Source: Anthoceros angustus (lineage: Eukaryota > Streptophyta > Anthocerotopsida > Anthocerotales > Anthocerotaceae). From it: a stretch of 64,000 nt of DNA. A program made the position numbers and the translations under genes. Location of the stretch: assembly GCA_010909165.1 (NCBI GenBank), contig MU008185.1, positions 124,001-188,000 on the forward strand, given 5' to 3'. The notes under the pieces were generated by a model. It did not search any database. It saw only the letters and a program-made list of their open reading frames with translations, and was not told the origin of the DNA. Below are positions 10,360 through 20,879 of this stretch, in pieces. How positions within the stretch are numbered: the first letter of the stretch is position 1; each line of letters begins with the position of its first letter.

Positions 10360-11775
10360 AAGCAGCGAAAATGGCAATAACAAAAGACCAATATACACCC
10401 GTCATAACCAGCCCAGCCTTATGAAACACATGTCGACATTGCGCATCTACCGACTTACATGCCAGACCAGGCACTGTTGTTGAGCGTTGCAAAAGCATGT
10501 CTTGAAGTGGGTGATCCAACAACTGTCCTAAACCAAGTCGAATGAAGGGCAAACAATCCATGAACAGAAGGCACACTCTCCCGCCAAAATGTTGTGAAGC
10601 ATCCCAAGGACTGTGCTCATTCTAGAACTAGCCAGCACACCCATCCTGAGTGTCTCTCCATGGGCACCAGCACAAACGCTAAGCTGGAGGGCTGAGTGTC
10701 TGACGCTTAAGGCGACAAGAACCAAGTAACCGCGCCCTTGACAGTAACGCCAATCCATGCGACCAGTAGCTAATTCCCAGGGCAGGGCCCTGCTGCAACT
10801 TGACCGGGAGACGACAGCAAGGTACAACGAAGACGGCCGCAACATGACACCTCAACTGACTCCAGACCCACACCAGGGCACATTGGGCACGTCGACAACT
10901 CTGACCTCCAACATCAAAGTGCGACAAAGCACTCACTGGAACAGTGGCAGAAGGACAAAAATCAATCAAATGCTCTTAGCATGCAGGTAGCAAGAAGGAA
11001 ATAAGCAACGCATAACAGCTACAATGCAGCTTATGTGAATTATGATTTAACTGATCACGTGCACCTGATAACGCAAGCAGCGAAAATGGCAATAACAAAG
11101 ACCAATATATAACCAGCCCAGCCTTATGAAACACATGTCGACATTGCGCATCTACCGACTTACATGCCAGACCAGGCACTGTTGTTGAGCGTTGCAAAAG
11201 CATGTCTTGAAGTGGGTGATCCAACAACTGTCCTAAACCAAGTCGAATGAAGGGCAAACAATCCATGAACAGAAGGCACACTCTCCCGCCAAAATGTTGT
11301 GAAGCATCCCAAGGACTGTGCTCATTCTAGAACTAGCCAGCACACCCATCCTGAGTGTCTCTCCATGGGCACCAGCACAAACGCTAAGCTGGAGGGCTGA
11401 GTGTCTGACGCTTAAGGCGACAAGAACCAAGTAACCGCGCCCTTGACAGTAACGCCAATCCATGCGACCAGTAGCTAATTCCCAGGGCAGGGCCCTGCTG
11501 CAACTTGACCGGGAGACGACAGCAAGGTACAACGAAGACGGCCGCAACATGACACCTCAACTGACTCCAGACCCACACCAGGGCACATTGGGCACGTCGA
11601 CAACTCTGACCTCCAACATCAAAGTGCGACAAAGCACTCACTGGAACAGTGGCAGAAGGACAAAAATCAATCAAATGCTCTTAGCATGCAGGTAGCAAGA
11701 AGGAAATAAGCAACGCATAACAGCTACAATGCAGCTTATGTGAATTATGATTTAACTGATCACGTGCACCTGATA
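10360..11775. repeat. Near-identical 705-bp tandem duplication
   Basis: Bases of about 10365-11069 repeat at about 11070-11774 with an offset of 705 over most of the length. Reading frames on both strands recur unchanged in the two copies. The only clear differences are near the left edge, where copy 2 lacks about nine bases after ACCAATAT, and at the right edge. It lies between the possible terminal exon at 9.9 kb and the zinc-finger gene. The near identity means a recent duplication or an assembly artefact. Confidence 0.9.
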
Positions 11776-11869
11776 ACTTGCAAGCAGACTGACCAGCACT
11801 TATGGAACTTCCAACATCTACCAACCAGATAAGTAGAAAGGTTACAAGAATTACCTTGATGGCGCACAA

Positions 11870-13774
11870 TCAACAGACCTGCTCAGATGGAGGAGGTGAG
11901 ATTGTGGAAGGCTTGAAATCTAATGGCTTCTCTGCTCCACAATTTCTCCGGTTGCACTTTGTACGAAAGGGATAGTTCACATTTCCACAGGCATCACAAG
12001 TCCAGCTTCCATCCGGTGGAGGCCCTTCTGCGCACAGACGAGAATCTTCATCACCTTCCAAGAAGTTGAGGCATGCAGTGACCGCAAGTCACACAAGCTA
12101 ACTGTAAGACTTCCACATTATTGCACAACGTGAAACACTCACGAGAAGTAGGAGGTCTTGTCGCTGGACCATTACCATAGCGCGAAGACTGCACATAAAA
12201 ACTCTCACTTAGCATCAATGTGAATGACCTATATCAGACTTCACTCAGGTGAACAAGAACCTAAGTTGAAGGGAAAAACCTCACCGACTCTGTAGGCTTT
12301 GGAGCTCCACATTTCCTCATATTGCAGGTTGTTCTGAAAGCAAAATTTGTGTTTCCACATTTTGGACAGACCCAATCTCCTTCCGAATATCCATCCGGGG
12401 TAGAATGGTCTGGTGTGTGAGAGGTGGTCATTCAGGTCAGTAGTCACAAACAGGTAGCTAGGTGAACTGAAAAACAGCAGAACCAGTTTGATGCAACACT
12501 GCCTATTAGTACCTCCTCTCCGTTTTCGGTTACCATTTTCCTCTGGATACATGCTAGGACCTCTTGGGCCTGGCATCTGTGAAAAGACACTTCCATGGAT
12601 TAGTATGCACATCAGTCCACTAAAAGAGAACTTAGAAAGCCCAGGTGACAAAAACATACTGGTGGACCACGACCCATGCCTATGCCCATGGCATATCCAT
12701 CCATCATTGGGCCAGCACCATAACCAGGACCTGCAGCACCATCCAAGATACTCACAGACGCAGCTCAACACAACCACGTGCATAAGGAAGGAGAAAATAC
12801 CTCCATACATCAAAGGAAGAAAGAAGTACCTCCACCCATGACAGACCCAGGAGGAGGATATGTTGATGCCATCGGCATAGGATTGTAAGAGGCAGCATTG
12901 TTTACAGCTCCACCATAGTCATAGGGCACCGCTGATGCTGGAGGGGGTGGAATTGGCATAGGTGCGCCATAGTTTGAAGGCAATTGCAAAGGGAGGGGAG
13001 GAGGTGCTCCAGGTCCACCCATGTACATAGGTGCAGGTGCTTGTTCATAGACAGGTCCCAAGGGAACGAGACCCCTCTGTACACGAAAAACACGTCAGCT
13101 ACGCACTCAGGCAGAGAGGAGCAGATAAGCATAAGACTGCTTTGCAGCGGTGCGTAGGGTTATAATATGTACATATACCGGGGTAGCCTCTGCAGGCTTG
13201 GTTGCTCCGCACTTCCTCATATTGCATGTCGTACGGAAAGCAAAATTGACATTGCCACACTGAGGACAAGTCCAATCACCTTCACCTCTTGCAGCTGAGC
13301 ACCACGAAAGAGGACATAAGTTAAAAAAATATAAACCGTAACCGTATTGGTCCAAATCCAACCAGCCAAACCCATCATTCTTACCGCCATCGGTCCGAGC
13401 CCTCTTTGGTCCAGCAGGGCCCCGAAAATCCGTCTGCAAATGACCAGACAGTATGGTCAGGCACATAGGCAACGATACTTTCCAAGCTACAGATTCCAGT
13501 GGGTGGGCTCAATAAGACGGGCACACCACAAACATCGACACTGAAACCGCAAGGTAAAGATCGATATTAACAATTCTGGATCATAAAAAGAATATTTCCG
13601 CAATGAAAAACCTAACACCAGACGAAGGACAGGAGAAGACAGTCAGAACATGCTACTTAACCGCAGCACAGAACTGAACATCTCCTCTGCAAGCCAACAG
13701 ACACCAGAACACGTCCCACAAATATTCAACCAACCTATCCTGAGAACCCTGATACTGGGCTCATCACCCGCCAT
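11870..13774 (-). CDS. RanBP2-type zinc-finger protein (At1g67325-like), three fingers
   Basis: Exons on the minus strand: 13774-13748 (tentative first exon), 13433-13385, 13294-13179, 13076-12830, 12730-12660, 12576-12513, 12409-12285, 12188-12143 and 12054-11870. All phases join, giving 309 residues. It has three RanBP2/NZF zinc fingers with the C-x2-C ... C-x4/5-C pattern: GDWTCPQCGNVNFAFRTTC, GDWVCPKCGNTNFAFRTTC and GSWTCDACGNVNYPFRTKC. The order, the KRARTDG lead-in before finger 1, the Pro/Gly/Met-rich linker between fingers 1 and 2 and the terminal SEQVC match Arabidopsis At1g67325. This finger type usually binds single-stranded RNA, so a role in RNA processing is likely but inferred. 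The first exon (MAGDEPSIR) rests on a weak donor (AGG|GTTCTC) and could be wrong. Confidence 0.87.
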
Positions 13775-14089
13775 AGCCGAGATTGTACAGGAAAGGCATA
13801 CAAGATGATAAAAAAAACATGAACCCAACCAAAGAACCCAGAAACAGCAGGCAAAAGCAAGAAGCCGGTGACAACCTGCAACATGTCCACGGAGTGCCAC
13901 CTCGATGAAAAATTCAAAAAATTGCTTCACTTGACAAGTTGCACCAGGAACCCTTCTCTGTCAGAGGACCCTGGGCACGCAAGTTGCTAAGCCGGTAAGG
14001 AGGCAAGGCGATAAAGACATGAGGCAATTGGAGGTTGACGTCTGCTAATCCCAGCGGCCTCAGAACTAACTGCTCACAAAACCGTGTCA
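13775..14089. other. 5' flank of the zinc-finger gene
   Basis: Probable promoter and 5' UTR of the minus-strand gene. No defined element was recognised. Confidence 0.3.
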
Positions 14090-15110
14090 CTAGGTATTAA
14101 CCATGATTACGTAAACATGGCAAAGTACTTTGCAAATACGTACCATTTTAGCACACGTCTTGTTATAAGTATTTTAATAAAAAAATGAGATAAAAAGAAA
14201 ACAGTTAGTGCTATTTCTACCAAATCCTTCAAAGAGAAATGGATATAGAATATTAAAGTAGTAATAATATATTAGAATAAAATCTTAAACTAATATTTTA
14301 TTTGCTCCACCAACCCCTAAATATATATATGCTTAAATACCTAATTTTATGTCAGCTTAACTAAAATAAAATATTCCATAAATTTCCTCTATGACACATG
14401 TAGTTATTCAATGTAGGTGAGTTAAATAAAATATTAATTTTAAATTTTAAATACATATAATAGAACTATATTAAATATTTCTTATTTTATAAGCTTATCC
14501 TCTAATTTTTCTATGGGTTGTTTCATTGAAACCTCTTTAACTCTTTTCATTATATACCCATCAACATATATATATTTTACAAAAGAGTCTGGATGCAATA
14601 TTATTATATTAAAAATATAATAGAAAATTAAAAGTAATATAAATAATATTCTATGGTATTTTGACCCAAACTCAGACAACCAACTTGCTTATTTTATGCC
14701 ACTAGGGTTATCAGCTAAAGTGAAAAAAATATATTATTAGTATTATTATTATTTTATGTAGATAAAAATATAGAAAATGAATGAAAAAGAAAAAAATATT
14801 TGTTATTGTGTCGTGGTTTAAAGCTCAACCTACATAAAAGTGTTTTAAGGCTCAACCCACATAAAATTCTCTGGATGAATATTATGATCAATTATGTGTT
14901 ATATGCCAATAGGACTTTGCACTGGAACATACATCTTTGTGTATTCCAGAGTGCAAAGTTAGATTTCTTATTGGATGCTTAACTCCATGGTTTCGACAAA
15001 ATTTATCATGTCCTATATGGAGAAATACAAAATAGATTCAAGAAGGACTAACTCGCATGGCTTTGATATTTAGTGTGCTATTGAAACCCATAATAATGTT
15101 TGCGCAGTAT
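14090..15110. other. AT-rich island with imperfect hairpin
   Basis: Composition changes sharply to long A/T runs and poly(ATT) tracts, unlike the gene-bearing flanks. No gene is visible. At 14906-14974 an imperfect inverted repeat has arms CCAATAGGACTTTGCACTGG and the reverse complement of TTCCAGAGTGCAAAGT...TTATTGG. This could be a MITE or a small-RNA hairpin, neither proven. Confidence 0.6.
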
Positions 15111-16370
15111 TTTTTTTTATCAATTCGCCTGGCATTTTTTGGTTGTGGGTTTGCCCGGCATTTTTTGTAATAAGTTGGCCTGGCATTTTTTTTCTTTTCT
15201 TTCTCCCGGCAAACCACGTTGATGTCATTACCCAAATCAAAAATTCAAGGCCCGACATGCTCCAGTCCGTAGTCTTTATCATGAACTTCTTCAAGGCCCG
15301 GCATGTTCTGGTTCTCATTCTTATCATTAACTTCTATGGAAGGGAATGTGGAGACTTTATAAAAGGAACGAGATGGGAAATCCCATCTACCCCGAGGCAA
15401 AAGGGGACAACCCACGATGGGGCACCAGGCCAGGGGGGGCGTGCCCCCGCACTAATCTACCCTATAACCCCCCACTGCCCCCAAGATGTCGCCGTCTGAG
15501 ATAGGTAAGGGCCTACTTACCACTAGTACTACCAATGCCGCGTCTCCAGCACTCGTGATCGTCCTAAAGATGGCGCTGGCCAACGCCCTTTGCAGGGTGA
15601 TGGAAACTCATTGCCTGAAATATGCCACGACACTGGAAAGGAGGAGGCCAACCCGCCCCTGTCATTGTGGTAGGCCCTTGTGCACTCCTTGATAAAACGA
15701 GAAAAAACCTTACCCAAGGCCCCATGGGTTTCAATGGTAAGGGGGATGAAAATGTGACCTTGCTGCATGGGCCTATACTTGTAAATTTTCTCAGTTGCGC
15801 TCCCTTCCGCCGCCTAACCTGGAGGGTTGATGATGACATGGTCGCTAACAGAATCTCTGATTGGGTCAGTGACAACCACGTCCGCAACCGAGACCTCGTC
15901 CCCCACGTCAAGAAAAGGTCAGCTCTCATAGAGATGCCATTGAGCAGAGTATACTACCACTTCTTGAAAGGGAAGAAACCGCTCTGCTTGGCCATCGAGA
16001 ACATGACGTCTTGAACGGCGTCCTGTGTAGCAATACGTTGTCCACCCATTAGACAATGCGCTAAGTGGGCCCCAGGGTCGTCGATAGAGGCCCCACAGCA
16101 GCAGGTTGGAAGTGAACAGACTAGTGGTTAGACCAGACCCAGGCAGAACCTCATCGCAGTAGAAAAAGAAGCTGATACGATTCGGAACGCCTGGATGCAA
16201 GGGCGGGCCAGGAGCTAGGAATCTGCACCCTTTTCTGAGCAAGAGCAAAGGCGAGCTCTAACGGGACGAGGAATAGAAGAATCCAAAAGAAGACCAGCCC
16301 ACCCACGGGTGCGCCCTATTGCTGTTGGGGAGGCATTCCTGTGGCTTATTGGCTTACGTCATGCGACAAG
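15111..16370. other. Repeat-derived DNA without an identifiable gene
   Basis: At 15125-15215 GGCATTTTTT occurs three times at 30-40 bp spacing. After that, open frames on both strands between 15.5 and 16.25 kb have no recognisable domain. The position just upstream of LINE and retropepsin fragments suggests old retroelement sequence. Confidence 0.4.
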
Positions 16371-16378
16371 TCTCTCTT

Positions 16379-16512
16379 TCCGTTCGTGGCAGACAACACT
16401 CATATCTTAGGACCCAGGGGCAAGGTCAATGAAGCTTTCGCACTCTTCTCTTCAGGGCTCTCCCGCCTGGGTTTGAGGGTCAAGATTCTGAAGTGCAAGG
16501 TTTGGCAATCCT
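16379..16512 (+). mobile_element. LINE-type reverse transcriptase fragment
   Basis: One frame reads PFVADNTHILGPRG followed by VNEAFALFSSGLSRLGLRVK and ILKCKVW. This matches the catalytic palm segment of non-LTR reverse transcriptases, FADDTHLLGP...F...L...GL.V...KC. The catalytic FADD/YADD box reads VADN, so an active-site Asp is lost. Only about 45 codons remain. Confidence 0.7.
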
Positions 16513-16540
16513 AGGTCCTGCAATGGATGTTGTGTGTTAA

Positions 16541-16990
16541 ATGCTTGCAACATGTACCACGTACCCATCAAGTTCAAGGTACAGCTAGAAGGCATGGCAG
16601 CTACTGCTCTCTTGGACTTAGGGGCCAGCCATCACTACATCTCAGAGGTGGCTGCACGCAAGGCAGATTTGCGCATACAAGATTCACGTCAGCTGTCTAT
16701 TGTGGTCACCACTTTGGGAAGGAAGGACACTAGTGTGGAGAAGTGGGTTGAAGCTCATATCACCTTCCCTGGAGGTTATGTAGAAGAACTGAAGCTGATC
16801 GTAATGCCTAGCTTAGCCCATGACCTGATAGTGGGGAAACCGTGGCTTGCTGCCCATTCCCAGCATCTCCAAATATAGATTGGCTCAAGAATGTTGTAGA
16901 CCTGAGTGTAGGCAGCCAAAAGTATGTGTTAGAAGGGGAGACATACCTCCCAGACAAACATCTCTTTGCAGTCTCTGCACTACATAAAGC
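16541..16990 (+). mobile_element. Ty3-type retropepsin fragment
   Basis: The frame from 16534 reads VPIKFKVQLEGMAATALLDL then GASHHYIS, and later LIVMPSLAHDLIVGKPWLA. This is the pattern of a retroviral-type aspartic protease: the DSGA active-site box, here DLGAS, and the C-terminal ILGMPWL box, here IVGKPWL. A one-base shift near 16850 moves the frame to one reading NIDWLKNVVDLSVGSQ and ALHKATAKG, typical of the protease-RT linker. No RT follows. It is a truncated fragment. Confidence 0.75.
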
Positions 16991-17019
16991 AACTGCCAAG
17001 GGCAGCTTCCAGTACATAG

Positions 17020-18360
17020 TGTCATGCCGTGTGATACTAATCTTTGCACTTGGGTTTAGTGTTTGATTAGCATTAATTAATCTAATTACTTATCTTTAAG
17101 TAAGTAATTAGTGTTAATTAATCTAAGGTGCTTATGTTAATTAAGCATTGATTAGTATTAATTAAACATGGTTAGCAATAGCTAAGTGGATAAGCTCAAG
17201 TAATATGCTTTGGCATATTCCTTGCATATTATAGTGTATTCTTAGGATACAATAGCTAAGTGGATAAGCTCAAGTAATATGCTTTGGCATATTGCATATT
17301 ATAGTGTATTCTTAGGATATTTCATGTATGCCAATAGGATATCTTAGGAATATCGATGCCAGGTCTAGTATATATAGACCCTTCCATTGAGGACAAGCTC
17401 GGATCATAGCTTGTCCTCTAGATATCTGATGCAAGGCGTTGTGAGGAGGCCAAAGCTATGACTCAGGAGGCGATGTGTGAGGAATTTGCGTGTTGTTCGT
17501 GGGGAGGTGTGTTTGTGCCACGACGTGCGAGCTACTCCCTCCTGTTGTTACAAGCTATGATCTCGTGTGTGTACACTAGATAGGCGTGCTAGGCTTGGTG
17601 TGATGCTAGGCGATGCTAGGCGATGCTAGGCGATGCTAGGCGATGCTAGGTGGCGATGCTGGGTGGCGCTGGGCGATGCTGGGCGTGCTAGGCGTGCTAG
17701 GCGAGGCTACGCGCTCTTTAAGCAAGTAGGCAAGGGACTCTCAAGTGTGCCCAAGGCTTGAGGCCTAGAGAGGGACCAAGCCCAAGGCGAAGGAGGAGGA
17801 GAAGCCCAAGCCCAAGGCCAAGGAGAGGCAAGAGCCCAAGTCCAAGGCCAAGGAGAGAGGAGAAGAAGCCCAAGGCCAAGGAGAGGAGGCAAAGCCCAAG
17901 TCCAAGGCCAAGGAGAGAGGAGAAGAAGCCCAAGCCCAAGCCCAAGGCCAAGGAGGAGGCGAAGCCCAAGCCCAAGGCCAAGGAGGAGGCGAAGAAGGCG
18001 AAGAAGCCCACCAAGGAGGAATGAGGCCTCCACAGTGGCCTTTTAAGGCCAACCAACCAAGGGAGAAACAAGAGTATTTTACTCTTGGGCCCGGATTCAA
18101 GGGATAAGGGGAAGCGGATAGACATGGGTATGTCATTTGATTTCACTTTCTGTCCAAAACTCCTAGTTGTGCACCCCATCCAGGTCTGATCCACCCCACG
18201 GTGCTTAACTCTGGAGTTCTACCTTTGCTATCCAACTCACCCAGCTCACATTTTTGACTGTATAGCCTGCAGAGTATTATGCGATTTTAACATGCATAGA
18301 TACTTAGAGGTTTCACTAATCACGATCTAAGATAGCGGGTGTGTTAACCTTGATTAAGGG
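17020..18360 (+). mobile_element. LTR-like leader of the methyltransferase-bearing retroelement
   Basis: The block begins TGTCATGCCGTG at 17020, a common plant Ty3 LTR opening, though the LTR is not proven because no second copy was found. It has a near-perfect hairpin at 17072-17122 and a 74-bp tandem duplication (17176-17249 and 17250-17319, the second 5 bp shorter). A TATA-like TATATATAG lies at 17369 and a perfect 11-bp stem, GAGGACAAGCT, at 17389-17418 just downstream. Five or more GATGCTAGGC decamers follow at 17602-17650. At 17760-18025 a run of AAGCCCAAG-type codons encodes Lys/Pro/Glu-rich repeats (KPKAKE in one frame, SPRPRR in another). Confidence 0.5.
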
Positions 18361-18390
18361 TTTGATCTAGCCACTAACCGCCTGGAGTGC

Positions 18391-19979
18391 ATGCCGACAC
18401 ACTCGATCCGGACGGAGCTACCAACCAAGTCCATCGAGCGAATTCAAGTCCCGACCAAGAGGAGAAGTGCGACACTCGATTTTGGTACCACCGAAGGGCG
18501 GAGGAACCCGACACAATCAACAATCTTTGAAGGATCCGTGAGTGGCAACACACAAGACACGTTAGTCTTTGCCGGGACAACTCGGAAGGCCGAGGAGGAC
18601 TTGTCTCTTGGAGTCGTCAAGATGGGAGGAGACAAGGATCGAATGGAGTTGTTCAGGGGCGGCGGGCACCTTGCCTGGAGGACTTCATCGAGAAATGCAG
18701 TGCGGTGTGTGCGGAGATGGAATTGAAGACCGGATACACGAAGCGATACGGCTTCATCCAAATGCCGAAGTACTTGGGGGATGAAGCATTGGCGTGCTAT
18801 CGCGAGCACAAGGCGAGGCTTGAGCAAGGAGGACCCGGTGAGTAGCGGTTCAAGCTCGAAGGAACCGGTGCGAGCAGGCGGTGGCCGAGTGGGCACGATC
18901 CCATCGAAGAGATGTTTGACATCTTCGGTGGAGTTTCCGCAAGCACGGATGAGAAGATCTCCGGTGACACACTTCAAGATGAAGTCGAGGCTGCGAAGAT
19001 GGCTTACCGAAGAATCGACCAGTTGGTACGTGACACCAAGATCATGAGTGACCGACTGGCTGCAGAGAAGTACTTGCAGGCATTGCCATATGCACTGCGC
19101 ATGAAGGTGCAACAAGCGGTGCACAGCACGAAGGGGCAACACTACACCCTCAAGGAAGTGTACGAGATGGCTGACAAGATAGGGCCCGCTGACACTTTCT
19201 CTCGTGCTGTTGCAAGTGATTACTCCAGCACAAGTAGGAGTGGTGGGCGACATGGCCAAGCGGAGGTCGAGTGGAGGAGCTCGGCGAGACAAGCCGCCCA
19301 CACCCAAGTGGAGCCCTGCGTGAGGTGCCGAGGGACGGACCATTCCCCTCATGAGTGCGAGCATGCATTCGGAGGAGTCAAGGGTGAGGAGCCATGCCCT
19401 AGCTGTGGGAGGTACGGGCACAATGAAGCGGCATGTTGGGAGAAGCATCCGGAATTGCGGCCTACGGGTTATCGAGCAGCAACCCCGGCCAATGCATCTG
19501 CGTCAACCTCATCCACAAAATCAGCGAAGAGCAAAGGCGCCGTGGAGGAGGCGAAGTCCCGTGGACAAAAGAAACGGGAAGCATCAAAGAAGGCGATGGG
19601 CGCTCGTGGCACGCCTTGCAAAGCTGGAGTTGGTGCGGAAGGCGAAGATCAAGGAGGCGGCGGTTCATCATCGAGGACGAAGAAGATGAGCACAAGCTTG
19701 GATACATGGCGGCGTGACCGGATCCAAGGGCAGGAAGAAACCTCCGGCACTACGAGAGAAGATAGCTCGGAGGAAGAGGATGTCTTGACACCAGCGGTCA
19801 CGGAAGACACGGAAGGAAGCTTGGGGATCCTCTTCCGAACCTATGCCAAGATGCCAAAGTCGTTTGAGCCATTGCCAGCAGAGCAGTGGGAGCAACATCA
19901 AAGTCCAGTGGGCGATGTGGAGAAACCCATGCATGATTCGGCGGACGATGGCACAAAAGCTTGGAGATGCCATGTTTGA
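18391..19979 (+). mobile_element. Ty3-type gag with two CCHC zinc knuckles
   Basis: Gag capsid and nucleocapsid sequence upstream of a protease and a DNA methyltransferase. The 5' part is read in 18391-18660, then after a frame change as an alpha-helical stretch containing KYLGDEALACYREHKARLE with a stop near 18843. It then continues in an intact 355-codon frame from 18912. In that frame residues 1-95 are helical capsid-like sequence, and two knuckles of the C-x2-C-x4-H-x4-C type lie at Cys136-Cys149 (CVRCRGTDHSPHEC) and Cys162-Cys175 (CPSCGRYGHNEAAC). A Lys/Ser-rich tail and an acidic stretch SSEEED follow. The knuckles bind nucleic acid in packaging. The breaks mean this copy is not functional as read. 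Confidence 0.85.
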
Positions 19980-20059
19980 CCTACAAGACATGGGGTTGAG
20001 CGTGAAGGAAGTCGGGTTTGACTCGGCGGATGTTGACAACCCTTGAAGGCGAAGCAAGT

Positions 20060-20800
20060 GTCGACAATGTGCCTGGTGGCAATGATGTCATTGTTGACCT
20101 CGAGCCAAGCATCTCGTGGAGAAGCGGAATCTTTGCAGTGGGAGTGGCTTTGGTCAACAATCGGAGAGGCACATTGAAATCAATGGATTCGCACCAAGGA
20201 GGTGTTGATTGACAAGCACGGTGATGATCGTTGGAAGAAGAGTGAAGGAAGCGTTGGGTCTCCACCAAGAAAGGTTGAAGGAAACCAAGTGGAAGATCCG
20301 AGCTGGGACCACGGAGCATGTGTTGGGGTGACAAGGTACAAGCTGAAGGTTTCATTCAAACCAAGAAGCAGACTTCACCTTTGTCGAGGTACACCGCTTG
20401 GTCAATGCAGACACTTTTGATGTCTTCTTTGGGAGCGCTTTGTACAAACACAGGTCATGGTGGATTTGTGGAGACAGTCTACTATCGACCAGTGGAGAAG
20501 CTGGAGCAAAACCGATGAACGGATTGCCCGCATCCCTCTACAGCATGGCAAGGATCATGAGAACCTCATTGCCAGCGTCTACCCAGTGTTTTGGCGCCGT
20601 AGTGAAGGACACGCCATACGTGCTTGAACCTCTTGGCGTGTGTCTAACAACCGTGACGATGGAGGATTTCGACGAGGAGGAGGAAAACAAGCTAGGGTTG
20701 CAACCACCCTCGGAGGAGGTTCTTCAAGTCACTCGGACGGAGTGGATCAGCAATGAGCCGTGCAAAAGGCTGTGGAGGATGGTGCAAGAGGACCGTGCCC
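20060..20800 (+). mobile_element. Decayed retropepsin-like region after gag
   Basis: In shifting frames the region reads VIVDL (active-site-like), TVMIVGRRVKEALGL, ETKWKIRAGT, GVTRYKLKVSFKPR and VNADTFDVFFGSALYKH. This layout is that of a retropepsin: an active-site box, an I-G-R-R-type beta strand, a flap region and the F-D-V-L-L-G closing box. A further stretch (VYPVFWR in one frame, then VKDTPYVLEPLGVCLTTV) leads to the methyltransferase. The DSGA box itself cannot be read, and there are several stops, so the call rests on order and the closing motif. Confidence 0.55.
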
Positions 20801-20879
20801 TATGAGCCGAGAACTGTAAGTTCTTGCCTAGGGTTGAGCCTGTTTGTGACCTAAACACCCGGTCATCACATGGCGACCT

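Noticed and set aside
10679-10969. 96-codon minus-strand frame repeated exactly at 11384-11674
   Set aside because: Recurrence is explained by the 705-bp duplication, and the text resembles no protein family.
15564-16014. Frames of 120-130 codons on both strands near 15.6-16.0 kb
   Set aside because: Neither strand shows a recognisable domain; likely old retroelement sequence, so no product was named.
18444-19448. A 334-codon minus-strand frame over gag
   Set aside because: No domain and biased composition; it is the antisense of the gag coding sequence with its clear zinc knuckles.
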